From NCBI GenBank assembly GCA_021821465.1, contig JAKACM010000028.1:1-47743 (forward strand): DNA of 47,743 bases, read 5' to 3'. Positions within the stretch are counted from its first letter, which is position 1. Every line of letters begins with the position of its first letter. Positions 40,050-47,700 of the stretch are shown here, piece after piece. Position numbers and translations under genes: made by a program. The notes under the pieces were generated by a model. The model did not search any database. It saw only the letters and a program-made list of their open reading frames with translations, and was not told the DNA's origin. The stretch comes from Bacillota bacterium (GTDB lineage Bacteria; Bacillota; Sulfobacillia; Sulfobacillales; Sulfobacillaceae).

Positions 40050-40079
40050 AAGCTGCAACACCACATGGAGTTGCAGCTT
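40050..40079 (-). terminator. hairpin downstream of rplA
   Basis: AAGCTGCAAC (40050-40059) and GTTGCAGCTT (40070-40079) are exact reverse complements with a 10-nt loop. On the minus strand it is followed by TTGCATGC, only a short U-stretch. It lies about 20 bp after rplA and probably ends the rpmG-rplA transcript at least in part. Confidence 0.55.
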
Positions 40080-40098
40080 GTCTAAGAAATAACCTCTT

Positions 40099-40806
40099 TT
40101 AAACTGCCTGAACGCTTCGTTGCACGGAGAGAGGGTTAAGCTGAACACCGGGACCCATCGTGGTAGACAACGTAATGGACTTCAGGTAAACGCCCTTAGC
40201 AGCTGACGGCCGCGCCTTATTCAACGCATCCACCAGTGTGGTGAGATTTTCTTGCAAAGCCTCGACAGAAAAACTGGTTTTCCCAATGGGTGCATGGATA
40301 ATGCCAGCTTTTTCTGTCCGAAATTCAATCTTACCTGCTTTTATTTCTCTCACCGCAGTGGCCACATCAAAAGTTACGGTACCCGTTTTGGGATTTGGCA
40401 TCAAACCCTTGGGCCCCAAAATTTTTCCTAACCGCCCCACAAGCGTCATGACATCCGGTGTAGCCACGGCCACATCGAATCCCGTCCACCCCGATTGGAC
40501 ACGTTCTGCCAAGTCATCGTCTCCGACAAAATCAGCCCCGGCCTCCTCGGCTTCACGGGCCTTTTCGCCCTTAGCAAATACGGCAATGCTTTGTGTTTTC
40601 CCGATACCCCGTGGCAGTACAACGGCCCCTCGCACTACTTGATCGGAATGCCGGGGATCTACTCCCAAGCGAATGGCTACTTCCACCGTCTCATCGAATT
40701 TAGCGTGCGCGATCGACTTGAGCAACTTCAAAGCTTCCTCGGCGTCATATAGGCGTCCTTTGTCAATTTTTGCTGCCGACTCTAAATAACGCTTTCCCTT
40801 GTGCAT
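40099..40806 (-). CDS. rplA: 50S ribosomal protein L1
   Basis: 235 residues. [21 protein letters not shown] and [22 protein letters not shown] are L1 signatures. L1 forms the mobile stalk at the E site and can repress the L11-L1 transcript. Confidence 0.97.
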   Translation of the reverse strand: MHKGKRYLESAAKIDKGRLYDAEEALKLLKSIAHAKFDETVEVAIRLGVDPRHSDQVVRGAVVLPRGIGKTQSIAVFAKGEKAREAEEAGADFVGDDDLAERVQSGWTGFDVAVATPDVMTLVGRLGKILGPKGLMPNPKTGTVTFDVATAVREIKAGKIEFRTEKAGIIHAPIGKTSFSVEALQENLTTLVDALNKARPSAAKGVYLKSITLSTTMGPGVQLNPLSVQRSVQAV

Positions 40807-40854
40807 CTCAAAACCTCCTTGTGGTTAAGCGGCTGACAGCCTCCCACGAATCTT

Positions 40855-41280
40855 TTACTCACCAACGTCGACGCCCATGCTCCGTGCAGTTCCTTCAATC
40901 ATCCGCATTGCTGCTTCAATCGACGTGGCGTTTAAATCCGGCATTTTTGTTTCGGCAATCTCGCGTAACTGAGCACGCGTCAATTTTCCCACTTTATTGG
41001 TGTTGGGCTGGGCCGATCCGGTTTCCACCCCCAATGCCTTCTTGATTAATACCGAAGCCGGCGGAGTTTTGGTAACAAAGGTAAATGAACGATCTTCATA
41101 TACGGTAATTTCCACCGGAACAATCGTCCCTGCTTGGCCTTGAGTCCTTTCATTATAGTCTTTAACAAAAGCCATAATGTTCACTCCATGCTGTCCGAGA
41201 GCCGGACCAACAGGAGGTGCCGGTGTTGCCTTGCCTGCAGGAATCTGAAGCTTAATCACGGCACTAACTTTCTTTGGCAC
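40855..41280 (-). CDS. rplK: 50S ribosomal protein L11
   Basis: 141 residues. N-terminal domain with [21 protein letters not shown] (thiostrepton-site prolines present); C-terminal rRNA-binding domain ends in [14 protein letters not shown]11 is required for RelA activation in other bacteria. Confidence 0.97.
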   Translation of the reverse strand: MPKKVSAVIKLQIPAGKATPAPPVGPALGQHGVNIMAFVKDYNERTQGQAGTIVPVEITVYEDRSFTFVTKTPPASVLIKKALGVETGSAQPNTNKVGKLTRAQLREIAETKMPDLNATSIEAAMRMIEGTARSMGVDVGE

Positions 41281-41296
41281 TGTTTTCCCTCATTTC

Positions 41297-41827
41297 TTAC
41301 TCCATTTCCGCCACTTGACCGAAATCCACTTCTAAGGGCGTTTCCCGTCCAAACATGGACACGGTTAGCCGAACTTTCCCTCGGTCTTGAAATATTTCCT
41401 CAATACGCCCGGAAAATCCCTCAAACGGCCCTTCGCGAACCATGACCTCCTGACCAATCGACAAGTTGATCTTGGGCAATTCGGGAACTCCCGAAAGATC
41501 GCTTCCCAAAATCATGTGTATTTCATGGTCTAATAAAGGAATGGGCCTAGGCCCGGAACCAACAAACCCGGTTACCCCAGGCGTATTGCGAACCACATAC
41601 CACGAGTCATCCGTCATAATCATTTCAACCATAACGTAACCCGGAAAAACTTTTTTCTTGACCAGCTTTTTCTTGCCGTCTTTTACTTCAAGTTCTTCTT
41701 CCATGGGCACAATGACTCGAAATATCTTGTCCTCCATGTTCATCGATTCCACACGCTTTTCGAGGTTCGCTTTGACCTTATTTTCATAGCCCGAGTACGT
41801 GTGAATCACATACCAGTTTTTGTCCAC
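41297..41827 (-). CDS. nusG: transcription elongation/antitermination factor NusG
   Basis: 176 residues from GTG 41827, which gives the typical start VDKNWYVIHTYSGYENKVKANL; the ribosome site is weak (GGAAGG about 11 nt upstream). NGN domain to about residue 115 (VFPGYVMVEM, WYVVRNTPGVTGFVG) and a C-terminal KOW domain VREGPFEGFSGRIEEI. Sits between secE and rplK as usual. Confidence 0.95.
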   Translation of the reverse strand: MDKNWYVIHTYSGYENKVKANLEKRVESMNMEDKIFRVIVPMEEELEVKDGKKKLVKKKVFPGYVMVEMIMTDDSWYVVRNTPGVTGFVGSGPRPIPLLDHEIHMILGSDLSGVPELPKINLSIGQEVMVREGPFEGFSGRIEEIFQDRGKVRLTVSMFGRETPLEVDFGQVAEME

Positions 41828-41849
41828 CGTACCAGCCGCCTTCCAAAAC

Positions 41850-41871
41850 AAAAAAATGCGCCAAACTGGCG
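41850..41871 (-). terminator. small stem-loop with U7 tract between secE and nusG
   Basis: Minus strand CGCCA-GTT-TGGCG (41859-41871) is followed by CA and seven T (41850-41856), ending 22 bp upstream of the nusG start. The 5-bp stem is short, so it would be a weak terminator or attenuator within the operon. Confidence 0.4.
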
Positions 41872-41899
41872 TCAAGGTAAGGACTCCAAGGCGCTCGTA

Positions 41900-42124
41900 C
41901 TAGCGAATAAAATTGAGCCCAAAATTAAATATCGCGTCCAGTCCTGAAATGATCAGTGCTACCACCAGCGAAAACGACACCACAAAACCCGTGTACGACA
42001 AGGTTTGACGTGGCGTGGGCCACACCACCTTTTTCAGTTCGGAACGGACCTCCCGCAAGTATTTGCGAGAGCGATCCCGATTAGATACTGTGACTTTCCC
42101 CTTGGCTTCCATCATTTTCCCCAT
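41900..42124 (-). CDS. secE: protein translocase subunit SecE
   Basis: Up to 74 residues. Short Gram-positive SecE with one membrane helix: KYLREVRSELKKVVWPTPRQ is the amphipathic cytoplasmic helix, followed by the segment FVVSFSLVVALIISGLDAIF. The first ATG has no clear ribosome site; ATG codons 3-4 codons later (42115, 42112) follow GGGGA and may be the true start. Confidence 0.92.
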   Translation of the reverse strand: MGKMMEAKGKVTVSNRDRSRKYLREVRSELKKVVWPTPRQTLSYTGFVVSFSLVVALIISGLDAIFNFGLNFIR

Positions 42125-42142
42125 TTCTGTGAAACCAAAACC

Positions 42143-42292
42143 TTACCGAGTCTCACGATGAATGGTATGGGTTCGACACCACCGACAATATTTTCGACGC
42201 TCCAGCCGATTGGGATCGTTTTTTTTGTTCTTATTGGTCGTGTAATTGCGGCGCTTGCAATCAGAACACGCTAAAGTAATAATTGTCCGCAT
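42143..42292 (-). CDS. rpmG: 50S ribosomal protein L33, zinc-binding type
   Basis: 49 residues read directly from the sequence: begins [17 protein letters not shown] and ends [12 protein letters not shown]9, C12, C36 and C39 form the C+ zinc site. AGGAGGTAGCAGC precedes the ATG. First gene of the secE-nusG-rplK-rplA unit, a common arrangement. Confidence 0.95.
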   Translation of the reverse strand: MRTIITLACSDCKRRNYTTNKNKKNDPNRLERRKYCRWCRTHTIHRETR

Positions 42293-42319
42293 GCTGCTAC
42301 CTCCTACTCATGCGGATGG

Positions 42320-42348
42320 ATTTTATCATATCAAATATTGACTGTCAA
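42320..42348 (-). promoter_or_regulatory. promoter of rpmG-secE-nusG-rplK-rplA
   Basis: Minus strand: perfect -35 TTGACA (42343-42348), 17-bp spacer, -10 TAAAAT (42320-42325), five of six. The -35 is the first part of a small palindrome TTGACAGTCAA. It lies 28 bp upstream of the rpmG ATG. Confidence 0.75.
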
Positions 42349-42881
42349 TCAGGAATCACGAAGACACACCGATTGAACACATAAAGAATGAGCTTTCTAG
42401 ACAATTCGGTCTCGCTTCCGATTTTTCCGATCACACGATTATCAGTACGGTAACCATATGGGCTAATCGGTACTCACAAGGGTGTCTCTTCGACTGCCTA
42501 AAGGCGACTCACAGGCCTTACCGCCAGCCACGGGCGGAATTGACCGAAACCGAAAGGAACATCATGTCATTATTGTCTAAAAGCAGAGCCCGAACACTTG
42601 ATATCCGGATTGCCGCCGGCCCAGGACTATCGCACGAGTAAGAATCCAATCTCTATCATCGATTATTAGTCCCTCAGTCCCGCTACGATTATTGCTTGCT
42701 TTAGCAAGGCTGCCTTCCTATTGGGCCGGCTCCGGTTTGTCGGAATCGCGGGCCCTGGAAAACCCGTGTCATCTTTCACTTGTACACAACGCACCATAGA
42801 GAATAACCCAACCGAGCAGTCGGGTGGTACTGCCACAGAAACCAGGTGGAATCAGGGGAGCACCACGGAAAGTTCTCAAGA
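42349..42881. other. 533-bp region without a convincing gene
   Basis: Neither strand has a long frame with coding character. A 25-codon plus-strand ORF (42564-42641, starting MSLLSKSRARTLDIR) follows AAAGGAA at good spacing and might be real. A small hairpin is formed by TTGCT and AGCAA near 42692-42707. A GGGTGGTAC string at 42822-42830 recalls a T-box but nothing else of that element is present. The region separates the cbbX end from the rpmG promoter. Confidence 0.4.
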
Positions 42882-43802
42882 CTATTCGGAGTCTGAATCT
42901 TGATCAGGTGAACCGTTGAACACCCGACTGGCCAAGATGTCTTCGGCTTCGATAGTCATCAAGTCCTCCTTGCTTAGACGCCCACCCTTGGCAAATAACC
43001 GGTTGGCTTGTCTTAGCCGCGAACGGTCCAAGGCATTGCGAACGCTCCGGGCATTGGCAAAATTGGCCATGGCCATCCTTCGGTTCAAATACGCTCCAAA
43101 AGCCTCCCTGGCGTCAGGGCTGAAGCGGTAGTGCTGTTCCTCCAGCATCAATTCCGCAATTAACAGCAACTCCTGGGCATCATAATCGGGAAAGTCAATG
43201 TGATGCGCAATGCGTGAACGCATCCCGGGATTTGATTTAAAAAATCGGTCCATCCGGTCCTTATATCCGGCCAAAATCACGACCAAGTCGTCGCGTTGAT
43301 TTTCCATGACCTGGAGCAAGATTTCAATGGTTTCCTGACCATAATCCCGTTCGTTTTCTTCACGATAAAGATAATAGGCTTCGTCTATGAACAGCACTCC
43401 ACCCATGGCTCTTTTCAAAACCTCTTTCGTTTTCGGAGCAGTGTGACCAATATATTGCCCGACAAGATCATCACGGGTTACGGCAACTAAATGACCCTTA
43501 CGAACGTAACCCAAACGATTAAGTATTTCAGCCATTCGCATGGCCACAGTTGTCTTACCGGTCCCGGGATTTCCCGTAAATGACATATGCAAGGATGGGG
43601 TCTGAGAGGCCAACTCCAGTTGTCTTCGCATTTTGTCCACGAGCAGTAACGCCGCAACTTCGCGAATGCGAGTTTTCACGGGTTTAAGACCGATTAACTC
43701 GCGATCTAATTGGGCCAAGATGTCCATGACTTTAGATTCTTTAAGCACGGTATCAAAATCTAACGAACTTGTTTCTTCGATATGTGTGGCGTCTTGTGTC
43801 AT
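42882..43802 (-). CDS. cbbX: red-type Rubisco activase CbbX (AAA+ ATPase)
   Basis: 306 residues. CbbX removes inhibitory sugar phosphates from red-type form I Rubisco by pulling on the large-subunit C terminus. Visible: [19 protein letters not shown], Walker A GNPGTGKT at 77-84, pore loop with YIGHT at 117-121, Walker B GVLFIDEA at 135-142, and arginines in [12 protein letters not shown] at 193-204 for intersubunit contact. ATG follows GGTGACAG. It is 65 bp behind rpe and likely shares its promoter. Rubisco genes are not in the window. Confidence 0.9.
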   Translation of the reverse strand: MTQDATHIEETSSLDFDTVLKESKVMDILAQLDRELIGLKPVKTRIREVAALLLVDKMRRQLELASQTPSLHMSFTGNPGTGKTTVAMRMAEILNRLGYVRKGHLVAVTRDDLVGQYIGHTAPKTKEVLKRAMGGVLFIDEAYYLYREENERDYGQETIEILLQVMENQRDDLVVILAGYKDRMDRFFKSNPGMRSRIAHHIDFPDYDAQELLLIAELMLEEQHYRFSPDAREAFGAYLNRRMAMANFANARSVRNALDRSRLRQANRLFAKGGRLSKEDLMTIEAEDILASRVFNGSPDQDSDSE

Positions 43803-43867
43803 CTGTCACCGCCCGGCATAAAGGGGCCTTCCCTCCTTGACATGTGTTTGAGTTTCTTCTTCGTGCC

Positions 43868-44554
43868 CTAACCTGATAATTGCTGTATTCCGAGCTCGAC
43901 TTTCTCTCGAATCTGCTCTATAGCTGACTTACGATTTGTTTTTCCAAAAATGGCACTGCCCACAACAAATATCTCGGCTCCTGCTTGGCTTGCGCTGAGT
44001 GCCGTCTCGGCATTGATCCCACCGTCAACTTCGATGGCCACCTTGGCATAATCAGATGAATCCAATAATCGTCTGAGGCTCAGAACCTTCTCCGTCATTA
44101 AGGGAATAAACTTCTGGCCCCCGAAACCGGGATTGACAGTCATGACCAATACGTAGTCCAAATCGGGCAATACATTCTCCACCACTCGGATCGGAGTGGA
44201 GGGTGTAAGCGCTAGCCCCGCCTTCTTGCCTGCACCGCGAATCATATCCAATGCACGCTGTATATGGGGAGTAGCCTCGTAATGTATCGAGATGCTGTCT
44301 GCTCCCGCCTTCAGAAAGTCCGGGATATATTGTTCAGGTTTTACAATCATAAGGTGAACATCCAAATGCGCCGTCGTATCCTCACGCAAGGATTCGACAA
44401 CCACAGGACCTATCGTAATATTGGGCACGAACTGACCATCCATCACGTCCACATGAATCCAATTCGCTCCGCCTTCTAAGACATCTTGCACCTCATGGCC
44501 CAAATGAGCAAAATTCGCAGATAAAATAGATGGAGCAATCAGCGGATTTCTCAT
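43868..44554 (-). CDS. rpe: ribulose-phosphate 3-epimerase
   Basis: 228 residues. Interconverts ribulose 5-phosphate and xylulose 5-phosphate in the pentose phosphate and Calvin cycles. TIM barrel with metal-binding H34, D36 and H66 (HVDVMDG, DVHLMI), phosphate loop NPGFGGQKFIP at 140-150 and the second catalytic aspartate D176 in VDGGIN. AAAGGGGG upstream of the ATG. Pairing with cbbX suggests a Calvin-cycle role. In many Firmicutes rpe sits near rsgA, not here. Confidence 0.95.
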   Translation of the reverse strand: MRNPLIAPSILSANFAHLGHEVQDVLEGGANWIHVDVMDGQFVPNITIGPVVVESLREDTTAHLDVHLMIVKPEQYIPDFLKAGADSISIHYEATPHIQRALDMIRGAGKKAGLALTPSTPIRVVENVLPDLDYVLVMTVNPGFGGQKFIPLMTEKVLSLRRLLDSSDYAKVAIEVDGGINAETALSASQAGAEIFVVGSAIFGKTNRKSAIEQIREKVELGIQQLSG

Positions 44555-44622
44555 TGTATCCCCCTTTCCAGGTTATCCCAGCTTAACAGGCTCAACCTTG
44601 TGAATTTTCTCACTAATTACCA

Positions 44623-44651
44623 ATTATCAAGTAAGTATTCCCCTTTGTCAA
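44623..44651 (-). promoter_or_regulatory. promoter of rpe-cbbX
   Basis: Minus strand: perfect -35 TTGACA (44646-44651), 17-bp spacer, -10 GATAAT (44623-44628), five of six. It starts about 75 bp upstream of the rpe ATG. A second TTGACA lies 9 bp further upstream (44661-44666), perhaps part of a regulator site. Confidence 0.7.
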
Positions 44652-44838
44652 GACTTGCGGTGTCAAACGCCAATCTCCCCGGTTCAATACCTATCACAAC
44701 CTTGTCAACGCCAGACGTCTAATTATAATGGTTGTCCCGTATACATGACAGAGAACCCTTATTCCGCAAGTTTTCCCGTTCAGGAAGCTTTGAGATCTTC
44801 TTTACCATTGTATGCTGCCACAGGGGGTAGGGACTATC

Positions 44839-45231
44839 ATGTTGGCTATAATCGCCCGAAATCTGCTGAATCATCTACACCCCGGCATTATTCACTTTCC
44901 CATTGTACTCTTTTTGCTGACCGCTCTGGCCCGCGTATTCAGTCAAAAAGTCCCTTCCTGGCTCATACGTCTGGGTTTGTGGCTTAGCATCATATTCGGG
45001 CTTTTGGCACTCTTTTCCGGTCTTATCGCAGGACAACCGCAACTGTTTAACATGGACAGCCTCCTCAGCTGGCATCTTCGTCTCGCCAGCCTCTGGATGG
45101 GTTGCGTTCTCTACCTGACCCTCATGCAAAACCATGAGGCCCAGTCCTGTTTTACCACGCTGATTTGGGTGGCCGCGAGTCTTCTCATCGTAGCCACAGC
45201 GACGGCCGGAGGTATTATTGTGCATTCTTAG
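44839..45231 (+). CDS. small integral membrane protein, DUF2231-like
   Basis: 130 residues with about four membrane helices. The motif NHLHPGIIHFPIVLFLLTAL near the N terminus resembles the LHP..HFPI signature of DUF2231 membrane proteins, some of which are linked to haem or electron transfer. ATG 44839 follows AGGGAC; an earlier in-frame ATG has no good ribosome site. It overlaps the convergent neighbour by 4 bp. Function unknown. Confidence 0.65.
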   Translation: MLAIIARNLLNHLHPGIIHFPIVLFLLTALARVFSQKVPSWLIRLGLWLSIIFGLLALFSGLIAGQPQLFNMDSLLSWHLRLASLWMGCVLYLTLMQNHEAQSCFTTLIWVAASLLIVATATAGGIIVHS

Positions 45232-45596
45232 CCGGCTTGTCGGCCCCGGTGCCGGGAATAGACCCTGCCCGCTACCGCATCCGCCAACCCTACTATCGCC
45301 CCAATGATAATCGCATCAAACACATAAGCAGTGCTGTGAACCATGGGAGCAATATAGTGAGTAAAATAAACAATCAAGACGGACGTCGTGACGATAAAAC
45401 CCACAAATCCCCGTCCCGCGGGCGAAAGATATCCGCCAAACAATTCATCTACAAGATAACCTACTCCAGCACAAATGACAGCGAGTATGGTCGCCTCGGA
45501 CCAGGAGATGCTGGGAAATTGCGTTAAAGTATGGCGAAAAACTTCTAATAACACCCATACTCCGACAAGCCGTATGATAGCCCCTCTCCAATTCAT
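45228..45596 (-). CDS. small membrane protein, possibly DUF2512-like
   Basis: 122 residues with about four helices: IIRLVGVWVLLEVF, TILAVICAGVGYLVDELF, GFIVTTSVLIVYFTHYI and AYVFDAIIIGAIVGLADAV. The second helix with its GYLVDELF end resembles the YndM/DUF2512 group of Gram-positive proteins, tentatively. ATG at 45596 sits behind GAGGA and four tandem AAGGA units. No function can be assigned. Confidence 0.55.
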   Translation of the reverse strand: MNWRGAIIRLVGVWVLLEVFRHTLTQFPSISWSEATILAVICAGVGYLVDELFGGYLSPAGRGFVGFIVTTSVLIVYFTHYIAPMVHSTAYVFDAIIIGAIVGLADAVAGRVYSRHRGRQAG

Positions 45597-45600
45597 TTTA

Positions 45601-45625
45601 TCCTCTCCTTTCCTTTCCTTTCCTT
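45601..45625 (-). repeat. tandem AAGGA ribosome-site-like repeat
   Basis: Read on the minus strand, four perfect AAGGA units (45606-45625) and one GAGGA (45601-45605) lie immediately upstream of the small membrane-protein ATG, the last unit 4 nt from it. Each unit looks like a Shine-Dalgarno core. A 5-bp repeat of this kind could change copy number by slippage. Confidence 0.7.
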
Positions 45626-45701
45626 CTGGTTTGTCCGAAATTCCTCATCCGGTCGTTCCCCCATTTTTAGGACGTCTTTAGTGTGACTCGTGGGTGCGTT
45701 C

Positions 45702-45729
45702 TTTATCCGGTTGGACATCTTTAAGACAA
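45702..45729 (-). promoter_or_regulatory. tentative promoter of the small membrane-protein gene
   Basis: Minus strand TTGTCT (45724-45729), 16-bp spacer, GATAAA (45702-45707), four of six matches each. It lies about 105 bp upstream of the ATG at 45596. Weak evidence. Confidence 0.3.
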
Positions 45730-45736
45730 GCCGTCT

Positions 45737-45753
45737 TTCGTAGGTCCTACGAA
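45737..45753. promoter_or_regulatory. 17-bp palindrome upstream of the tentative promoter
   Basis: TTCGTAGG-T-CCTACGAA is a perfect 8-1-8 palindrome located just upstream of the possible -35 box. Its size and symmetry fit a dimeric repressor or activator site, but no regulator gene lies next to it. Confidence 0.4.
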
Positions 45754-46196
45754 CGAGAGGACACCAGGAAGACATGGTGAAGCTACAGAAGCCGTAAGAC
45801 CCCCCGGATTTCTTCACCCGATATCAGCCGTGATGGTAACTTAAACCCTGCCTTCAACAATTTCTTCGAAGGAGAAGGAGAATATCCGCAACTGTCCAAA
45901 AAAGGTGTGCCTTACTGTTGTGAGTCATTATCTGGTCGGAAATACCTGGCAGCCAAAGCAATCCGAGACCATGACCCTCCCCTAAGAGAGTCTGGCCGGC
46001 CCAGGGTGCTGCTTCCCATCACCATCCTCATAGCGCCTCGGATGCATCTTCCAACAACCTGACGTCCGAGAAACTGCCAATAGGCATTGACCGACAAAGC
46101 ATGATCCAAACCATGTTCCATGGACCAGGGGCGCTTTTCTTGGGTAGGGTAGGTGAGGTATAAGACCGGCAAGCGCACAAAACGCAAAACTGTAAC
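45754..46196. other. 443-bp region without a convincing gene
   Basis: A minus-strand frame of 91 codons (45912-46187) begins with TTG 10 bp after the helicase stop but has no ribosome site, and its sequence (PTQEKRPWSMEHGLDHAL then Arg/Gly-rich) does not resemble a known family; it may be the tail of a decayed gene. Purine-rich GAAGGAGAAGGAG near 45868 has no good frame behind it. No terminator for the helicase gene was found. Confidence 0.4.
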
Positions 46197-47672
46197 TCAA
46201 GTCTCCGGGAAGTTCCCGCCATGCATTCGAGGCTTTTCGATATGGTAACCAAACGCATGATAGCTGGCTTTCCGTCGCTTGTACATGCGTTGTAACTGAG
46301 GAACACGGTTATCAACGTAATCGTATACCATTACGGAATTCTTCTCCGCATGTTGACGGTGGAGTCGTCCCACATATTGCTGGATCACGCTGCGCCACGA
46401 TACCGGAGCCGCTAAAAAGAGGGTATCCAAACGCGGCAAATCAAAGCCTTCCCCCACAAGACGTCCCGTCGCTATCACAACCCGTCCTTGTGGGGGAACA
46501 GGACTGGAGAGTTTGGCCTCAATTAAGGTTCGCTCATCGGTTCGGGAATGACTTTTCAGTACCACCACCTCATATTTCCCTTCACTGAGCAGTTCAGCCA
46601 ACAGATCGCGTTGCTCGGTTCTTTGAGTAAGCACCAACGGCACACGTCCTTGATCCAAAACCTCACGGACATCCGAAGCGATATAATGATTGCGAGTGGC
46701 ATTGCCTGCCAATTCCCTGTAAATATCTTGGATCGACCACGCAGATACATTGTCCTTAAGCAAGAAATCCGTCAAACATGGCTGCACCACATGCTGATAG
46801 GAAGAAGCGAGCACTTGCTGTTTCGTATCATAGGTAAAGCGAATAGGTCCGAGATGCATAAAAATTATCGGTTCATGGCCATCTTTTCGTACCGGAGTGG
46901 CACTCAGTCCCAGGCGGTATTGGGAGGAACAACGATAGAAAATACGCTCATATTGAGAAGATGCCATATGGTGACATTCGTCAATGATGAGCGCTCCATA
47001 CAGGGATAAGGCCTTGGAATCTGTCATCCGCGCAACCGTCTGCAATGTCGCCACATCCACGATGCCCGTCTGATGTTTTTTGCCTCCTCCCAGTTGTCCG
47101 ATGGAATCAGGCTGATCCAACTCCAGCGCCCAGGCTAAATGTTCGATCCACTGCCTCACCAATGCCAGAGTCGGTACCACAACCAGAGTATTAACGGCGC
47201 GATGAGCCATGAGATATGAGGCCACTAAAGTTTTCCCAAATCCCGTTGCAGCTTCTACAATACCTGTCTCATAGGGAACTAGTGCCTGGACCGCAAGTTG
47301 CTGTTCGCCACTCAGTTGGCGAAGGAACCTGGCACCGATGGATATCCCATGAGATTTTTGATCGTCTACCGAGATGGTAATTCCTTGAGCTTCCAGCCAC
47401 GTTAGTACACTGTCACTGAGGGCACGAGGCAAGGCGAGAAAATTGCCCATATCATCCGCCAAAGATAAGATCCGCGGGGTTTTCCATGTCGAAAAGTGCA
47501 TACGCTGCCGTTCATAAAAGTCTGGATTTGGAAAAGCAGCCATCCGCACGAGTTCACGGACTATTCGAATGGGCAGTGTTTCAGTGGGTATCAAAAGCCG
47601 GCTTTCGACCTTCACCGTAAGGAGGCAGGACGAAATTAATTCCCATTCTGTAAAGGAAAATGGTGGACCCAT
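46197..47672 (-). CDS. superfamily 2 DECH-box helicase, TOTE-conflict-like
   Basis: 491 residues. Motif I AATGFGKT at 141-148, motif II DECH at 231-234, motif III SATP at 257-260, motif V GEGFDLPRLD at 407-416 and motif VI QQYVGRLHR at 431-439: a complete two-domain helicase. The text around SIGQLGGGKKHQTGIVDVATLQ, DECHHMA and RKDGHEPIIFMHLGPIRF, and the N-terminal LRILSLADDMG-type region, resemble from memory the helicase half of large archaeo-eukaryotic-primase/helicase proteins of TOTE conflict systems. Here an in-frame stop lies just upstream, so no primase is fused. No clear ribosome site; start ATG at 47672 is uncertain. Confidence 0.85.
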   Translation of the reverse strand: MGPPFSFTEWELISSCLLTVKVESRLLIPTETLPIRIVRELVRMAAFPNPDFYERQRMHFSTWKTPRILSLADDMGNFLALPRALSDSVLTWLEAQGITISVDDQKSHGISIGARFLRQLSGEQQLAVQALVPYETGIVEAATGFGKTLVASYLMAHRAVNTLVVVPTLALVRQWIEHLAWALELDQPDSIGQLGGGKKHQTGIVDVATLQTVARMTDSKALSLYGALIIDECHHMASSQYERIFYRCSSQYRLGLSATPVRKDGHEPIIFMHLGPIRFTYDTKQQVLASSYQHVVQPCLTDFLLKDNVSAWSIQDIYRELAGNATRNHYIASDVREVLDQGRVPLVLTQRTEQRDLLAELLSEGKYEVVVLKSHSRTDERTLIEAKLSSPVPPQGRVVIATGRLVGEGFDLPRLDTLFLAAPVSWRSVIQQYVGRLHRQHAEKNSVMVYDYVDNRVPQLQRMYKRRKASYHAFGYHIEKPRMHGGNFPET

Positions 47673-47700
47673 CGCGAATAGGTAACTATCTTATTCGCGA
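47672..47700. promoter_or_regulatory. 9-bp inverted repeat over the helicase start
   Basis: TCGCGAATA (47672-47680) and TATTCGCGA (47692-47700) are exact reverse complements spaced by 11 bp. The inner edge of the repeat touches the first base of the start codon. A weak minus-strand -10-like TAAGAT overlaps the distal arm, with CTGAAC 17 bp upstream, so the repeat may be an operator or a start-masking hairpin. Confidence 0.5.

Noticed and set aside
42821-42834. GGGTGGTAC string like the T-box core
   Set aside because: The following bases do not match the T-box (ACTGCC, not ACCGCG), no specifier stem or terminator is visible, and the downstream gene is on the other strand.
45593-45817. 74-codon minus-strand frame upstream of the small membrane gene
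   Set aside because: Runs through the AAGGA repeat and tentative promoter; low-complexity basic text with no ribosome site.
45912-46187. 91-codon frame downstream of the helicase
   Set aside because: TTG start without ribosome site, no recognisable domain, and unlike coding text in composition; kept only as a note in the gap entry.
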